From NCBI GenBank assembly GCA_045106735.1, contig JBGCEZ010000016.1:1-64000 (forward strand): a DNA stretch of 64,000 nt, in the 5' to 3' direction. Under the pieces are notes generated by a model. The model searched no databases, had not been told where the DNA came from, and saw only the letters and a program-made list of their open reading frames with translations. Both the position numbers and the translations under genes were made by a program. The DNA comes from JBGCEZ01 sp045106735. Lineage in GTDB: Bacteria; Planctomycetota; Phycisphaerae; Phycisphaerales; SM1A02. Below, piece by piece: positions 41,573 to 50,555 of the stretch (positions within the stretch are counted from its first letter, which is position 1; every line of letters begins with the position of its first letter).

Positions 41573-42985
41573 ATGGCCGCTCGCAACCACCGTTTCCAGG
41601 CCCCGAAAGGCACGCGCGATTTCCTGCCGCCGGACATGGCCGTCCGCCGGCACATCGAGGGCGCGTGGCGCAGTGCTGCCATTCGCCACGGCTTCGATGA
41701 AGTCGAGGGCCCAACGTTCGAACACGTCGAGCTCTACACGGCCAAGAGTGGACCGGGCATCGTCAGCGAGCTGTTCAGCTTCGAGCGGGCCGGCGGCGAC
41801 ACGAGCTACGCCCTGCGGGCCGAGTTCACGCCCACCGTCGCCCGCATGGCCGCCGCGCTCGGACCGTCGGCCCCGCGGCCCATCAAGTGGTTCAGCGCTC
41901 CGTGCCTGTTCCGCGCCGAGCGGCCGCAGCGCGGGCGTTTGCGGGAACACGTGCAGTGGAATGTGGACGTCCTGGGCGAACCGACGCCGGCGGCCGAAGC
42001 CGAAGTCATCGCCGCCGCCGCCGATGCGCTGAGCGCGCTCGGCCTCACCGGCGACGATGTCACGTTCCGCATCAGCCACCGCGATTTGGCCGTCGCCCTG
42101 CTCACCGCGGCGTGCGGAATGACCGGCGACACGGCCGAAGCCGCCCTGCAACTGCTCGATCGCCGCGGCAAGCTCCCCGCGGACGTTCTGGCCACGCAGA
42201 TCGGCGAGCTCGGGCTCGACCCCAGCGGATTGGCCATCTTCGACGCCTTCGAAGCGGCCCGTCTTCCGCTTTCGGCCATCACCGGCGGGGCGTCGGTCAT
42301 CCGCGCGGCCCTGGACGCGGCCGATGCCTCATTGCCGGCGGCGATGGTCGACGCCCTGGAAACGGCGATCGCCGACGATCCGGGAACGGCCGCGTTGCAG
42401 GACCTTGCGGCGCGCCTGGACGCCGCTGGCCTGACCGGCTGGTGCCGCCTGGATCCGTCGATCGTTCGCGGCCTCGCGTACTACACCGGCACGGTCTTTG
42501 AAGTGCACGAAGTCAGCGGCCGCGAACGTGCGGTGGCCGGCGGCGGGCGCTACGACGGGCTCGTCGAACTCTTCGGCGGACCGCCCACGCCGGCCGTCGG
42601 CTTCGGCATGGGCGACGTCGTCCTTCGACTCCTGCTGGAAGATCGCGACCGGCTCCCGGCGCCCGAATCACTCATCCCCGCGCCGGACGCATTCGTGCTC
42701 GGCGACGACGCGGCCGAAGGCGTGGCCCATCGCAAGCTCGTGCTGCTCGCCGCCCTGCGGCGCGCTGGCCAGCACGCCCGGCGCAGCTACCGCGCCACGA
42801 CGAAGCTTCGCAAGGGCCTGGAAGAAGCGAACAAGCTCCGCTGCCGGTTCGCGTTGATCGTCGACGCCGATCGGCCGCAGACGGTGACCATCAAGTCCCT
42901 CGCATCTGGCGAACAGACCGACGTGGCCGACGCCGATGCCGCTGCGTGGATCGCCGCACAGCCCGCGCCCAGCCCAGCCCCGTGA
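41573..42985 (+). CDS. hisS: Histidine--tRNA ligase
   Basis: This 470-residue class II synthetase charges tRNA-His. The N-terminus reads Q-A-P-K-G-T-R-D-F-L-P. Motif 2 is L-F-R-A-E-R-P-Q-R-G-R, preceded by L-R-A-E-F-T-P. The histidine-binding block is G-L-A-Y-Y-T-G-T-V-F-E-V, followed by A-G-G-G-R-Y-D-G-L and G-F-G-M-G. The C-terminal anticodon-binding domain ends in an Ala/Pro tail. Its stop overlaps the mqnB GTG. Length and motifs are normal for the longer bacterial HisRS group. Confidence 0.95.
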   Translation: MAARNHRFQAPKGTRDFLPPDMAVRRHIEGAWRSAAIRHGFDEVEGPTFEHVELYTAKSGPGIVSELFSFERAGGDTSYALRAEFTPTVARMAAALGPSAPRPIKWFSAPCLFRAERPQRGRLREHVQWNVDVLGEPTPAAEAEVIAAAADALSALGLTGDDVTFRISHRDLAVALLTAACGMTGDTAEAALQLLDRRGKLPADVLATQIGELGLDPSGLAIFDAFEAARLPLSAITGGASVIRAALDAADASLPAAMVDALETAIADDPGTAALQDLAARLDAAGLTGWCRLDPSIVRGLAYYTGTVFEVHEVSGRERAVAGGGRYDGLVELFGGPPTPAVGFGMGDVVLRLLLEDRDRLPAPESLIPAPDAFVLGDDAAEGVAHRKLVLLAALRRAGQHARRSYRATTKLRKGLEEANKLRCRFALIVDADRPQTVTIKSLASGEQTDVADADAAAWIAAQPAPSPAP

Positions 42986-43884
42986 CCCACCGGCAACACG
43001 TCTGCGTGATCGTGGCCGTGGCCCGGGAAGCCGAGGCCTTCGCCGAGGGGGCCCGCGCCGCCGGCGGAACGCCCATCGACGACCACCCACGGCGGGGGCC
43101 CCGGTCGACCCTCGCGTTGCGGGCCGCGGCGGCGACCCCGTCGCCCGCGCCCGATCTCGTCGCGTGGACGCCAGACCTCGCGTTCATGCTCTCGGGCTCC
43201 ACGCTCTGCACGATCCGCACCGCGGGGGTCGGACGCGTGAACGCCGCGGTCGCCGCGACTCGGGCAATCCTCAGCGAGGAGCCGCCCGACGTTCTGGTGA
43301 GCGCCGGCGTGGCCGGCAGCCTGCCGCCGTTCGAGACCACTTCCTCGGGCGCCCCGTCGCCAGCTCCGCCCGCCGCCGCCGCGTCTCCCGCCATCGGCAC
43401 GCTGGTGCTGGCCAGCGAAGCGGTGTACGCCGAAGAAGGCCTGCTCGGCCCCGACGGCTTTGTGACCACCGACGAAATGGGCTTCCCGCTGGGCCCGTTC
43501 TCGGGCAACCGGATTCCGGCCGACGCCGAGCTCCTCGAACGCGTCGAAGCCGCGGCCCAGACCCTCGCGCTCTCGGACGCACGGGCCATCGTCCGCGGAC
43601 CCGTCGCCACCGTGGCCACGTGCTCCGGCACCGATGCCGGCGCCCGCACCGTCGCCCACCGAACGGCCGCGATCGCCGAGGCAATGGAGGGCGCGGCGGT
43701 CTTGCACGTGGCGTCCGTCCAAAGGGTTCCCGGGCTTGAACTCCGCGGCATCAGCAACACAACCGGCGATCGACCGGCCCAGCGCTGGGATCTGGACGCG
43801 GGACTCGAGGCCGTCAGCCTCGCCGCTCGCGCCCTGGCCACTGTGTTCTCGGACCCGCCGGCGCAATCCGCGCGAACGGACTGA
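42982..43884 (+). CDS. mqnB: Futalosine hydrolase
   Basis: This 300-residue nucleoside-phosphorylase-fold enzyme has V-A-V-A-R-E-A-E at the start. V-S-A-G-V-A-G-S-L follows, then V-A-T-C-S-G-T-D, E-A-M-E-G-A-A-V-L-H-V-A and the diagnostic I-S-N-T-T-G-D-R. The last set separates futalosine hydrolases from MTA/SAH nucleosidases. It removes hypoxanthine from futalosine in the alternative (mqn) menaquinone pathway. Pro/Ala-rich inserts at about 30-55 and 118-134 lengthen it. The GTG start overlaps the hisS stop (GTGA). Confidence 0.8.
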   Translation: MTHRQHVCVIVAVAREAEAFAEGARAAGGTPIDDHPRRGPRSTLALRAAAATPSPAPDLVAWTPDLAFMLSGSTLCTIRTAGVGRVNAAVAATRAILSEEPPDVLVSAGVAGSLPPFETTSSGAPSPAPPAAAASPAIGTLVLASEAVYAEEGLLGPDGFVTTDEMGFPLGPFSGNRIPADAELLERVEAAAQTLALSDARAIVRGPVATVATCSGTDAGARTVAHRTAAIAEAMEGAAVLHVASVQRVPGLELRGISNTTGDRPAQRWDLDAGLEAVSLAARALATVFSDPPAQSARTD

Positions 43885-43886
43885 CC

Positions 43887-43933
43887 GGCGCCGGACCGCG
43901 GCCCCGTGGCGATCTCCGCGGACTTCCGGCGCC
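43887..43933 (+). terminator. Large hairpin after mqnB
   Basis: GGCGCCGGA-CCGCGG pairs with CCGCGG-ACT-TCCGGCGCC, 15 base pairs with a three-base bulge, around a 14-base loop. It starts three bases after the mqnB stop and separates hisS-mqnB from the pil operon. No T-tract follows. Confidence 0.55.
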
Positions 43934-44018
43934 ACCTGCCTCAACCCAAAGCTCCGCGCGGTCGATGCTGCTCCCAGCGGGATCCCATCTTGGGTCCCCA
44001 ATCGAGGGAGAGGGTCTC

Positions 44019-45272
44019 ATGCCATTTTCGTTTCTGACTGGAGGCGGCAGTTCGATCGCGATCGACTTCGGATCCGCATCCGTGAAGATGCTCCAAGTCT
44101 CGAAGGACGACCGCCCCAAGCTGGTGGCGGCCGCCGAGCTGCCCATCCCCGACTCCGTCCGCGGTGACCACGTCAAGCAGATTGAGTACCTGGCCGAGTA
44201 CCTGCCGCCGCTGCTGTCGCGCTCGAACTTTAAGAGCCGCCGCGCGACCATCAGCGTGCCGGGCAGCAAAACGCTCGTGCAGCACACGAGCTTGCCGCGC
44301 ATCGACGGCACCGACGACCACGAACTGATCCTGTCGCAGCTCTCGGCCGACTACGGCTGCCCGAGCAGCGCGATCATTGCCCAGCACACCGAGGTCTGCG
44401 AGGTCCACCGCGGCGGTCAGCCCCTGCGAGAGGCGATCGTGTACGCGATCCCCCGCGAGGTCATCAGCCGCTACGTCAACCTGCTCAAGAAGCTCCGCAT
44501 CGAAGTCGTCGGCGTGCACGCCGCCCCGAACGCCCTTCGATACGCCTTCGCCCACCTGAATCGCCGTGAACGCGACTCCGAAGTCACCACGTGCTACGTC
44601 AATCTGGGGTGGTCCGGCACGCTCGTGACCATCGCCAACGGCAATGAACTCGCATTCGCCCGGCAGATTGAAGTGGGCGGCCGTCACCTCGATGAACAGA
44701 TCGCCAGCGTTCTTCGCTGCGACCTCGCGGCGGCTCGCGGCCACCGACTCGCGGTTGGCGACCAAGCGATCAAAGTCGAAGCGCCGCTCGCGGGCGCGAC
44801 GAACAACGCCATCCTTGGCGTCGCTGCGGCCCAAGCCGGATCCGATGCCACCGGCCTTGGCGGCAGCATCGGCACGGACGACCAAGCCGAAGAACGGCGG
44901 ACCACCGCCTTCCCGGCGCCGGGCGTCGGCCAGCATGTCGACGTCGACGCGGCGCAGGCCCAGATCGCCGACCTGCAGATCGGCGAACTGCTCGACATGA
45001 TCAGCGACGAGCTCACGATGAGCCTGCGCTACCACAAGACGCTGTTCCCCGGTCGTCGCATCGACCGCGTGATCTTCGTCGGTGGCGAAGCTCGGCAGCT
45101 CTGGCTGTGCCGCAATCTGGCTTCGCGCCTCCGCGTGCCAGCCCAGCTCGGCGACCCCATTACCCGATTGAACGTGCCCGAAGGCATCGAGACTCCGGGG
45201 CTCGACCTCGGCGAGCCACAGCCCGGATGGGCCGTGGCCTGCGGACTCTGCAACGCCCCGACGGATCTGTGA
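44019..45272 (+). CDS. pilM: Type IV pilus / secretion assembly protein PilM
   Basis: This 417-residue actin-like ATPase of the FtsA/PilM fold has I-A-I-D-F-G-S-A-S-V-K (phosphate 1), V-N-L-G-W-S-G-T (phosphate 2), and F-V-G-G-E-A-R (adenosine) near the end. A hydrophilic insert (about residues 255-310) is longer than in Thermus PilM. It sits in the cytoplasm and binds the N-terminus of PilN. Start 44019 follows a GGGAGAGGG ribosome site. First gene of pilM-N-O-P-like-pilB. Confidence 0.88.
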   Translation: MPFSFLTGGGSSIAIDFGSASVKMLQVSKDDRPKLVAAAELPIPDSVRGDHVKQIEYLAEYLPPLLSRSNFKSRRATISVPGSKTLVQHTSLPRIDGTDDHELILSQLSADYGCPSSAIIAQHTEVCEVHRGGQPLREAIVYAIPREVISRYVNLLKKLRIEVVGVHAAPNALRYAFAHLNRRERDSEVTTCYVNLGWSGTLVTIANGNELAFARQIEVGGRHLDEQIASVLRCDLAAARGHRLAVGDQAIKVEAPLAGATNNAILGVAAAQAGSDATGLGGSIGTDDQAEERRTTAFPAPGVGQHVDVDAAQAQIADLQIGELLDMISDELTMSLRYHKTLFPGRRIDRVIFVGGEARQLWLCRNLASRLRVPAQLGDPITRLNVPEGIETPGLDLGEPQPGWAVACGLCNAPTDL

Positions 45273-45279
45273 GAAACCG

Positions 45280-46059
45280 ATGAGTCGCACCAAGACCCTG
45301 CTGCCGCAGGAAATCGTCAGTCGTAAGGCCGAGTTCTATCTGAACATCACGTGCCTTTGCCTCTTCCTCCTCGTGATGTTGGGCACGTTCGCGTGGTTCG
45401 TCGTCAGCAGCCGCCAGGCGACCGAGGTCGCCGACCGAGCCGCCGCGGTCAACACCCGCTACGCCAAGGCCGCCGCCGACATCGAACAACTGGCCCAGCT
45501 CGAGGACCAGAAGTCGGAAATGCTCAACCGCGCTGCCCTCGCCGCGTCGCTCGTGGAACGGGTGCCGCGTTCGGTCCTGCTGGCCGAGCTCATCAATCGC
45601 ATGCCGGCTCAGGTCAGCATCATCGAGTTCGAGCTCGAAAGCGAGAAGGTCAAGCCGATCATTCGGCCGCAACGCGACCGAGCCGAGAAGGGTCGACCGC
45701 TGGCGCCCGGCCGTGGATCCACTCTGGAAGACGCGAAGGCCAAGGGCGAAATGGACATGGCGCCGCCGGAGTACCTGGTGAGCATGAACCTGTACGGCGT
45801 GGCCGAGACCGACCAGCAAGTGGCCAGCTTCCTGAGCGCCTTGAACACCTACACGCTGCTCAAGGATGTTGAGCTTCAATACACGATCGAGACCACGATC
45901 GACAAGAAGGTCATGCGTGAGTTCCACATCCGCATGGACCTGCAGCGAGGCGCGGACATGCGGAACATCGACCCGGTGGTCCGTCCTCGCGTGGAAGACA
46001 TGATGTCCCGAGGGCCGCTCGCGCCGGCCGCTTCGGACCTTTCGACGGAGACTCCGTAA
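45280..46059 (+). CDS. pilN: PilN-like fimbrial assembly protein
   Basis: This 259-residue bitopic protein has a short cytoplasmic N-terminus (L-L-P-Q-E-I), one TM helix (21-43), a coiled coil (about 44-85), and a ferredoxin-like periplasmic domain with L-L-A-E-L-I-N-R-M-P. This matches PilN, which links PilM to PilO across the inner membrane. It begins seven bases after pilM, and its TAA overlaps the pilO ATG (TAATG). Confidence 0.85.
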   Translation: MSRTKTLLPQEIVSRKAEFYLNITCLCLFLLVMLGTFAWFVVSSRQATEVADRAAAVNTRYAKAAADIEQLAQLEDQKSEMLNRAALAASLVERVPRSVLLAELINRMPAQVSIIEFELESEKVKPIIRPQRDRAEKGRPLAPGRGSTLEDAKAKGEMDMAPPEYLVSMNLYGVAETDQQVASFLSALNTYTLLKDVELQYTIETTIDKKVMREFHIRMDLQRGADMRNIDPVVRPRVEDMMSRGPLAPAASDLSTETP

Positions 46060-46640
46060 TGCGATTTGGACTGAAGGAAGTCATTTTCCTCGTCGTGCTC
46101 ATTGCTGTCCCCACAGCCTCGGTGTTCTACGTGTTCAAACCGAACCAACGCAACATCGACAAGCAAGTCGCGGACATGGAAGACAAGCAGGCCCAGCTCG
46201 ATCAGCTGGCTCGAGTGAAGTCGGACATCGAGGACATCGGCCGGGCGATCGAAGAGGGGCAAATGCTCATCGACATCATCCACCGCAAGCTGCCGACCGC
46301 GTCGAACACCGATGGCATGCTCGACCAGATCTGGCCACTCACGGTCGGAAATGGACTGACCGTCAAGGGCATCACCTCAAAGAAGAAAGTCTGCGAGGGG
46401 CCGTACTGCGAGAGTCCGCTCGGCGTGCAGCTCGAGGGCGACTTCGATTCGTTCTACCGCTTCCTGCTCGAGCTCGAGAACATCGATCGCATCACGCGCA
46501 TCGTTGACCTCAAAGTCGAGCGTCGAAAGCGCAACAGTCCCGACGAAGACGGCGGCATGATGAAGGCCGAGTTCACCCTCGCGACCTACTTCCAGCCGGA
46601 CACCGAAGTCCTGGCGACGGCCGAAGGAGCGGACCGATGA
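46059..46640 (+). CDS. pilO: PilO-like assembly protein
   Basis: This 193-residue protein has one TM helix (8-26), a coiled coil (about 30-75), and a compact periplasmic domain with F-Y-R-F-L-L-E-L-E-N and R-I-V-D-L-K. This is the PilO signature of a strand-helix pattern near the C-terminus. It would pair with PilN in the inner-membrane alignment complex. It overlaps pilN by one base and the following gene by four. Confidence 0.85.
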   Translation: MRFGLKEVIFLVVLIAVPTASVFYVFKPNQRNIDKQVADMEDKQAQLDQLARVKSDIEDIGRAIEEGQMLIDIIHRKLPTASNTDGMLDQIWPLTVGNGLTVKGITSKKKVCEGPYCESPLGVQLEGDFDSFYRFLLELENIDRITRIVDLKVERRKRNSPDEDGGMMKAEFTLATYFQPDTEVLATAEGADR

Positions 46641-47398
46641 ACGACAATCAGATCACCCCCTTCGAGCGCAACGACCTTGGTCTTTCCGAACCCGACTCCG
46701 GTTCGGGTGGCCCGGGCCCCGATGTTGCATCGGAGTTCGCCGGCGAACTCGTTTCGGCCACCGGCACCAGCCGGCGTGTGAGTTCGACCTTCATCATCCT
46801 TGGCGCCGTGGTCTTGGCTTCCGGTGCGGGCTTGTACGCGATGCGAACGATCCCTCGAGCCATCGGTATCGATGACACAACGATGGCCGCGAGGAGCATC
46901 ATTGACGGCTACCTCCGCGATATCGAGAAACGTCAAAGCGACAAGACTCCCGACGTCACCGACTCCGGCCTCGGCGGACTCCCCGACTTCGAAGAAGAAG
47001 ATCGCACCCAAGTCGCGGTCGAGAATCTGCACAAGAACGCATTTGTGATCACCGGGGTTGACGGCGTGAAGCCGGCCACCCCTCCCAGCAGAAGTGGCCT
47101 CGAAGACGACGGCCCCACGCCCGCCGAAGTGCTGACGTCCGAGGTCTTGGTGCTCGCAACCCGCCTCAAGGTCTCCACCATCATGGGCGGGTCGAGCCCG
47201 ATGGCCATCGTCAACGGGCAGGTCCTGAGCGAAGGTGGCATTTTGACGTTCGATCGCGTGCGCGACAATCGCACGAACCCCGTCGATCTGGTGGTGACCA
47301 CGATCGACAACACCAACGGCGTGCAGCTTGAGTTCGCTGACGAGCTGCTCGAAGAGCCGCTGGTCTTCGTCGTCAACACCGAGACTTCGGGTCCGTGA
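46637..47398 (+). CDS. PilP/GspB-C-like periplasmic linker protein
   Basis: This 253-residue protein has one TM helix (50-68), a disordered acidic linker, and a C-terminal beta domain. That domain reads L-K-V-S-T-I-M-G-G-S-S-P-M-A-I-V-N-G, the pattern of PilP, GspC-HR and GspB modules that contact the outer-membrane secretin. Unlike classical PilP it has no lipobox. Its position after pilO supports the role; the absence of a secretin gene nearby leaves it unproven. Confidence 0.6.
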   Translation: MNDNQITPFERNDLGLSEPDSGSGGPGPDVASEFAGELVSATGTSRRVSSTFIILGAVVLASGAGLYAMRTIPRAIGIDDTTMAARSIIDGYLRDIEKRQSDKTPDVTDSGLGGLPDFEEEDRTQVAVENLHKNAFVITGVDGVKPATPPSRSGLEDDGPTPAEVLTSEVLVLATRLKVSTIMGGSSPMAIVNGQVLSEGGILTFDRVRDNRTNPVDLVVTTIDNTNGVQLEFADELLEEPLVFVVNTETSGP

Positions 47399-47470
47399 CC
47401 AAGATGTTCGGCCCCAGCCCGCGCACGCGCGCCGCTGGTCATCGGCACCATCGCAAGAGAGGCAAGCGGC

Positions 47471-49603
47471 GTGGGCAAGTTCAATCTGGATGATCTTCTG
47501 GACGACCTGGGCGACGAGCATTCGAACGCGCCCAAGGAGCCGTCGCCCGCTCCCCCCGTCCCGGCCGCCGATGAGGCTGAGTCAAGTGCATCGGGCGCTT
47601 CGAGCGCGTCGGGTGCATCGAATGCATCGAGCGAGCCGACCCACGGCGAGTCATTGGCCGATGACGCCTCGCACGGCGGCGATGCCTTCGTTCGCGCGGA
47701 CCCCGAAGAAGTCCCCCGCCCGCCTGACTTCTCGGGCAGTGGCCTGGGCGAAGAAGTCGACGTCACCGCTGCAGCTCGCGCCGCGGACCCGGTGCGCCTG
47801 CGTCCGGCCGACTCACTGAGTGACATTGTCCCCGCCGGACAAGAGATCGTCCCCTTCGATGACGTCGACACCGGAACCCCCGAAGGCGTGCGTCCGGCCG
47901 GCCCGAACGACGACCTCTACGAAGTCCTGCTCGAACGTTCCATCATCACGGCCGAGCAGCACGAGTCGGCCCAGCGATTGCTCAAGCAGTCGCCGAATGG
48001 GAATCCGGTTGAAACGTTGACCGGCGTCGGCGTACCCGAACCTGACATTCAGCAAGTGGTGGCCGAAATCTCGGGCCTGCCATTTGAACGCATCGACGTC
48101 GACGAACCCGACTCGATTGACCACAAGTACTTTGATCGCCTGGGCCCTGAATTCTGCGAGCAGAACTCGCTGATGCCGCTGCGCCGCGAAGGCAAGCGAC
48201 TCGTGGTCGGCACGTCGCGGGCCGACGATGTCTTCATTCTCGATGACGTCAAGCGCCGGGCGAGCGTGGCCGGCATCAAGCACGTGCTCGTGCCCGGCAT
48301 CGACATCACCGCGGTCATCCAGAAGCTGACGCACACCGAAGTCGAAGACGACGACATCTCCGACCTGATTGACGACGTCGACGAAGATGACGTCGAGGTC
48401 GTGGAACAGAAGGAAGACGACACCTCAGTCGACGACGCCGAGGCGAACCCCGTCGTCCGGCTGGTGAACCACATCATCCAGACGGCGGTCCGCGAAGGCG
48501 CTTCGGATATTCACATCGAGCCCGAAGAGAAAGAAACCCGCGTGCGCTACCGCATCGACGGCGTGCTCTTCGAGATCATGAAGTTCCCGAAGCGCAAGCA
48601 CGCGTCGATTACATCGCGCCTGAAGATCATGTCCAACCTGGACATCGCCGAACGCCGCCTGCCGCAGGATGGTCGCATCCGCGTCAACATCAATGGCCGC
48701 CAGCTCGACCTGCGTGTGTCGACCGTCCCCACGCCCAAGGGCGAGAAGACGGTGATGCGTATCCTCGACAACCGGGCGATCAGCGTGACGCTGGACCAGC
48801 TCGGTTTCGCCGAGGACACGCTGACGATCTGGAAGAACCAGATCAGTCAGCCACACGGCATCATCTTGGTCACCGGGCCGACCGGTTCAGGTAAGACGAC
48901 CACGCTGTACGCGTCGTTGCAGCAGCTGGACATGAAGAAGTTGAACATCTCCACCGTGGAAGACCCGGTGGAATACAACCTCAACGGCATCACCCAGATC
49001 CAGACGCACCAGAAGATCGGCATGACCTTCGCCAAGGCCCTCAAGGCCCTGCTGCGTCAGGACCCCGACGTCGTCATGGTCGGCGAGATTCGTGACCTGG
49101 AGACGGCGACCACCGCCACCCAGGCGGCGATGACCGGCCACCTTGTGCTCTCCACGTTGCACACCAATGACGCTCCGTCGTCGATCACCCGATTGATCAA
49201 CATGGGCATCGAACCGTTCCTGGCCGCGGCCGCGGTCAATGCGGTGCTCGCCCAGCGACTCGTCCGCCGGATCTGCAACAACTGCAAGACCATGCAGGAA
49301 CCCAACGACGAGATCCGCGACTTCCTCACCATGCACGGCGTAATGAATGAACAGCTTGCCACCAGCAACGGGTGTGGCAAGTGTCGTCAGACCGGCTACT
49401 CGGGTCGCCAAGGCCTGTACGAGCAACTCGTGCTCGACGACCACCTGCGCGACGCCATTGCCGGCAGCCCGAACGTCACCGAGTTCCGTCGGATGTGTTC
49501 GGAACGCGGAATGGTGAGCCTGCGCGAAGATGGCTTCGGCAAGGTCGCCCAGGGCATCACCACGGTCGAAGAAATCTTGCGGGTGACCGAAGCGACGATC
49601 TGA
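47471..49603 (+). CDS. pilB: Type IV pilus / type II secretion assembly ATPase (PilB/GspE)
   Basis: This 710-residue protein has a Ser/Ala/Asp-rich N-terminal extension (about 1-150) and an MshEN-like N-domain. The secretion ATPase core follows: Walker A G469-P-T-G-S-G-K475-T, the Asp box, L-R-Q-D-P-D-V-V-M-V-G-E-I-R-D (Walker B) and H-L-V-L-S-T-L-H-T-N (His box). A four-Cys zinc motif (C-N-N-C ... C-G-K-C) closes the core. It powers pilus or pseudopilus extension. GTG start with GAGG about eight bases upstream. No inner-membrane PilC gene follows in the window. Confidence 0.93.
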   Translation: MGKFNLDDLLDDLGDEHSNAPKEPSPAPPVPAADEAESSASGASSASGASNASSEPTHGESLADDASHGGDAFVRADPEEVPRPPDFSGSGLGEEVDVTAAARAADPVRLRPADSLSDIVPAGQEIVPFDDVDTGTPEGVRPAGPNDDLYEVLLERSIITAEQHESAQRLLKQSPNGNPVETLTGVGVPEPDIQQVVAEISGLPFERIDVDEPDSIDHKYFDRLGPEFCEQNSLMPLRREGKRLVVGTSRADDVFILDDVKRRASVAGIKHVLVPGIDITAVIQKLTHTEVEDDDISDLIDDVDEDDVEVVEQKEDDTSVDDAEANPVVRLVNHIIQTAVREGASDIHIEPEEKETRVRYRIDGVLFEIMKFPKRKHASITSRLKIMSNLDIAERRLPQDGRIRVNINGRQLDLRVSTVPTPKGEKTVMRILDNRAISVTLDQLGFAEDTLTIWKNQISQPHGIILVTGPTGSGKTTTLYASLQQLDMKKLNISTVEDPVEYNLNGITQIQTHQKIGMTFAKALKALLRQDPDVVMVGEIRDLETATTATQAAMTGHLVLSTLHTNDAPSSITRLINMGIEPFLAAAAVNAVLAQRLVRRICNNCKTMQEPNDEIRDFLTMHGVMNEQLATSNGCGKCRQTGYSGRQGLYEQLVLDDHLRDAIAGSPNVTEFRRMCSERGMVSLREDGFGKVAQGITTVEEILRVTEATI

Positions 49604-49608
49604 TGCGG

Positions 49609-49652
49609 ACGCGGCGGTGGACGCGGCGGTGGACGCGGCGGCGGCGGACGCA
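49609..49652 (+). repeat. 12-bp tandem repeat (GCGGCGGTGGAC type)
   Basis: Three to four imperfect copies lie in the short gap after pilB. They open a frame that reads into the SDR gene but has no start context. Confidence 0.6.
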
Positions 49653-49727
49653 GCGGCGAGGCCATCGCAATGGTCCTACGATCACGGCCCCGGAGCACAT
49701 CGCCCCGGCCGACGATCGGAACCGACC

Positions 49728-50534
49728 ATGCCCGACATCACCGGCCGTACCATCGCCATCACCGGCGCCAGCAGTGGCATCGGCGCGGCCACCGCGCGGG
49801 CCGCGGCCGCCGCCGGCATGGACGTGGTGCTCGTGGCCCGGCGAACGGAACGCCTCGAAGCGGTGGCCGCCGACGTGCGGGCCGCCGGACGAACGGCCGT
49901 CTGCGTGGCCGCCGACGTCAATGATCCAGCATCCGACGCGGCGATCCTGTCCGCGGCGGCCGAAACCGGTACGCCGCTGCATGCGGTGTTCGCCAACGCC
50001 GGCTACGGGCTCGACGCCGACTTGCTCGATTGCTCGGACGCCCAGATCCGCGACATCTTTGAGACGAACGTCTTTGCCGCCGACCGGCTGCTTCGCGCGT
50101 CGGCCCGGCATCTGCTGGACGCCGGGCGCGGCGGCCACCTGCTGTCCTGCTGCAGCTGCGTCTCGCGCTTCAGCTTGCCCGGTTCGGCCGCGTACGCCGC
50201 GACCAAGGCGGCCCAGGCCCACCTGGCCACCGGCCTGCGGATCGAGCTGCACGGCACCGGCGTGACCGTGAGTTCGGTCCACCCGGTGACCACGCGGACG
50301 GAGTTCTTTGACGTGGCCGCCGAGCGCGGCGGCAAGACCGAAAATCGGTTGTTGTCGAACGCGGCCGCGCGCTTCAGTCAGCCGCCGGAGCGCGTGGCCA
50401 GCGCGGTCGTTCGCTGCCTGCGCCGCCCCCGCCCCGAAGTGTGGACGAGTTTGACGACCCGCACCGGCGCGGCGCTGATGGTGCTTTCCCCGCGCCTCGG
50501 CGACTTCATCCTGCGCCGGGCCCAGCCCCGCTGA
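49728..50534 (+). CDS. Short-chain dehydrogenase/reductase
   Basis: This 268-residue classical SDR has the NAD(P) motif T-G-A-S-S-G-I-G and R-R near the end of strand 2, which favours NADPH. The structural N-A-G is in A-N-A-G-Y-G, and the catalytic Ser-Tyr-Lys lies in S-C-V-S-R-F-S-L-P-G-S-A-A-Y-A-A-T-K. The C-terminal part resembles reductases of long-chain substrates. The substrate is unknown. The ATG at 49728 is preferred to the upstream repeat-coded extension. Confidence 0.82.
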   Translation: MPDITGRTIAITGASSGIGAATARAAAAAGMDVVLVARRTERLEAVAADVRAAGRTAVCVAADVNDPASDAAILSAAAETGTPLHAVFANAGYGLDADLLDCSDAQIRDIFETNVFAADRLLRASARHLLDAGRGGHLLSCCSCVSRFSLPGSAAYAATKAAQAHLATGLRIELHGTGVTVSSVHPVTTRTEFFDVAAERGGKTENRLLSNAAARFSQPPERVASAVVRCLRRPRPEVWTSLTTRTGAALMVLSPRLGDFILRRAQPR

Positions 50535-50555
50535 GCCGGCGGCGCCCGCGCGGAC

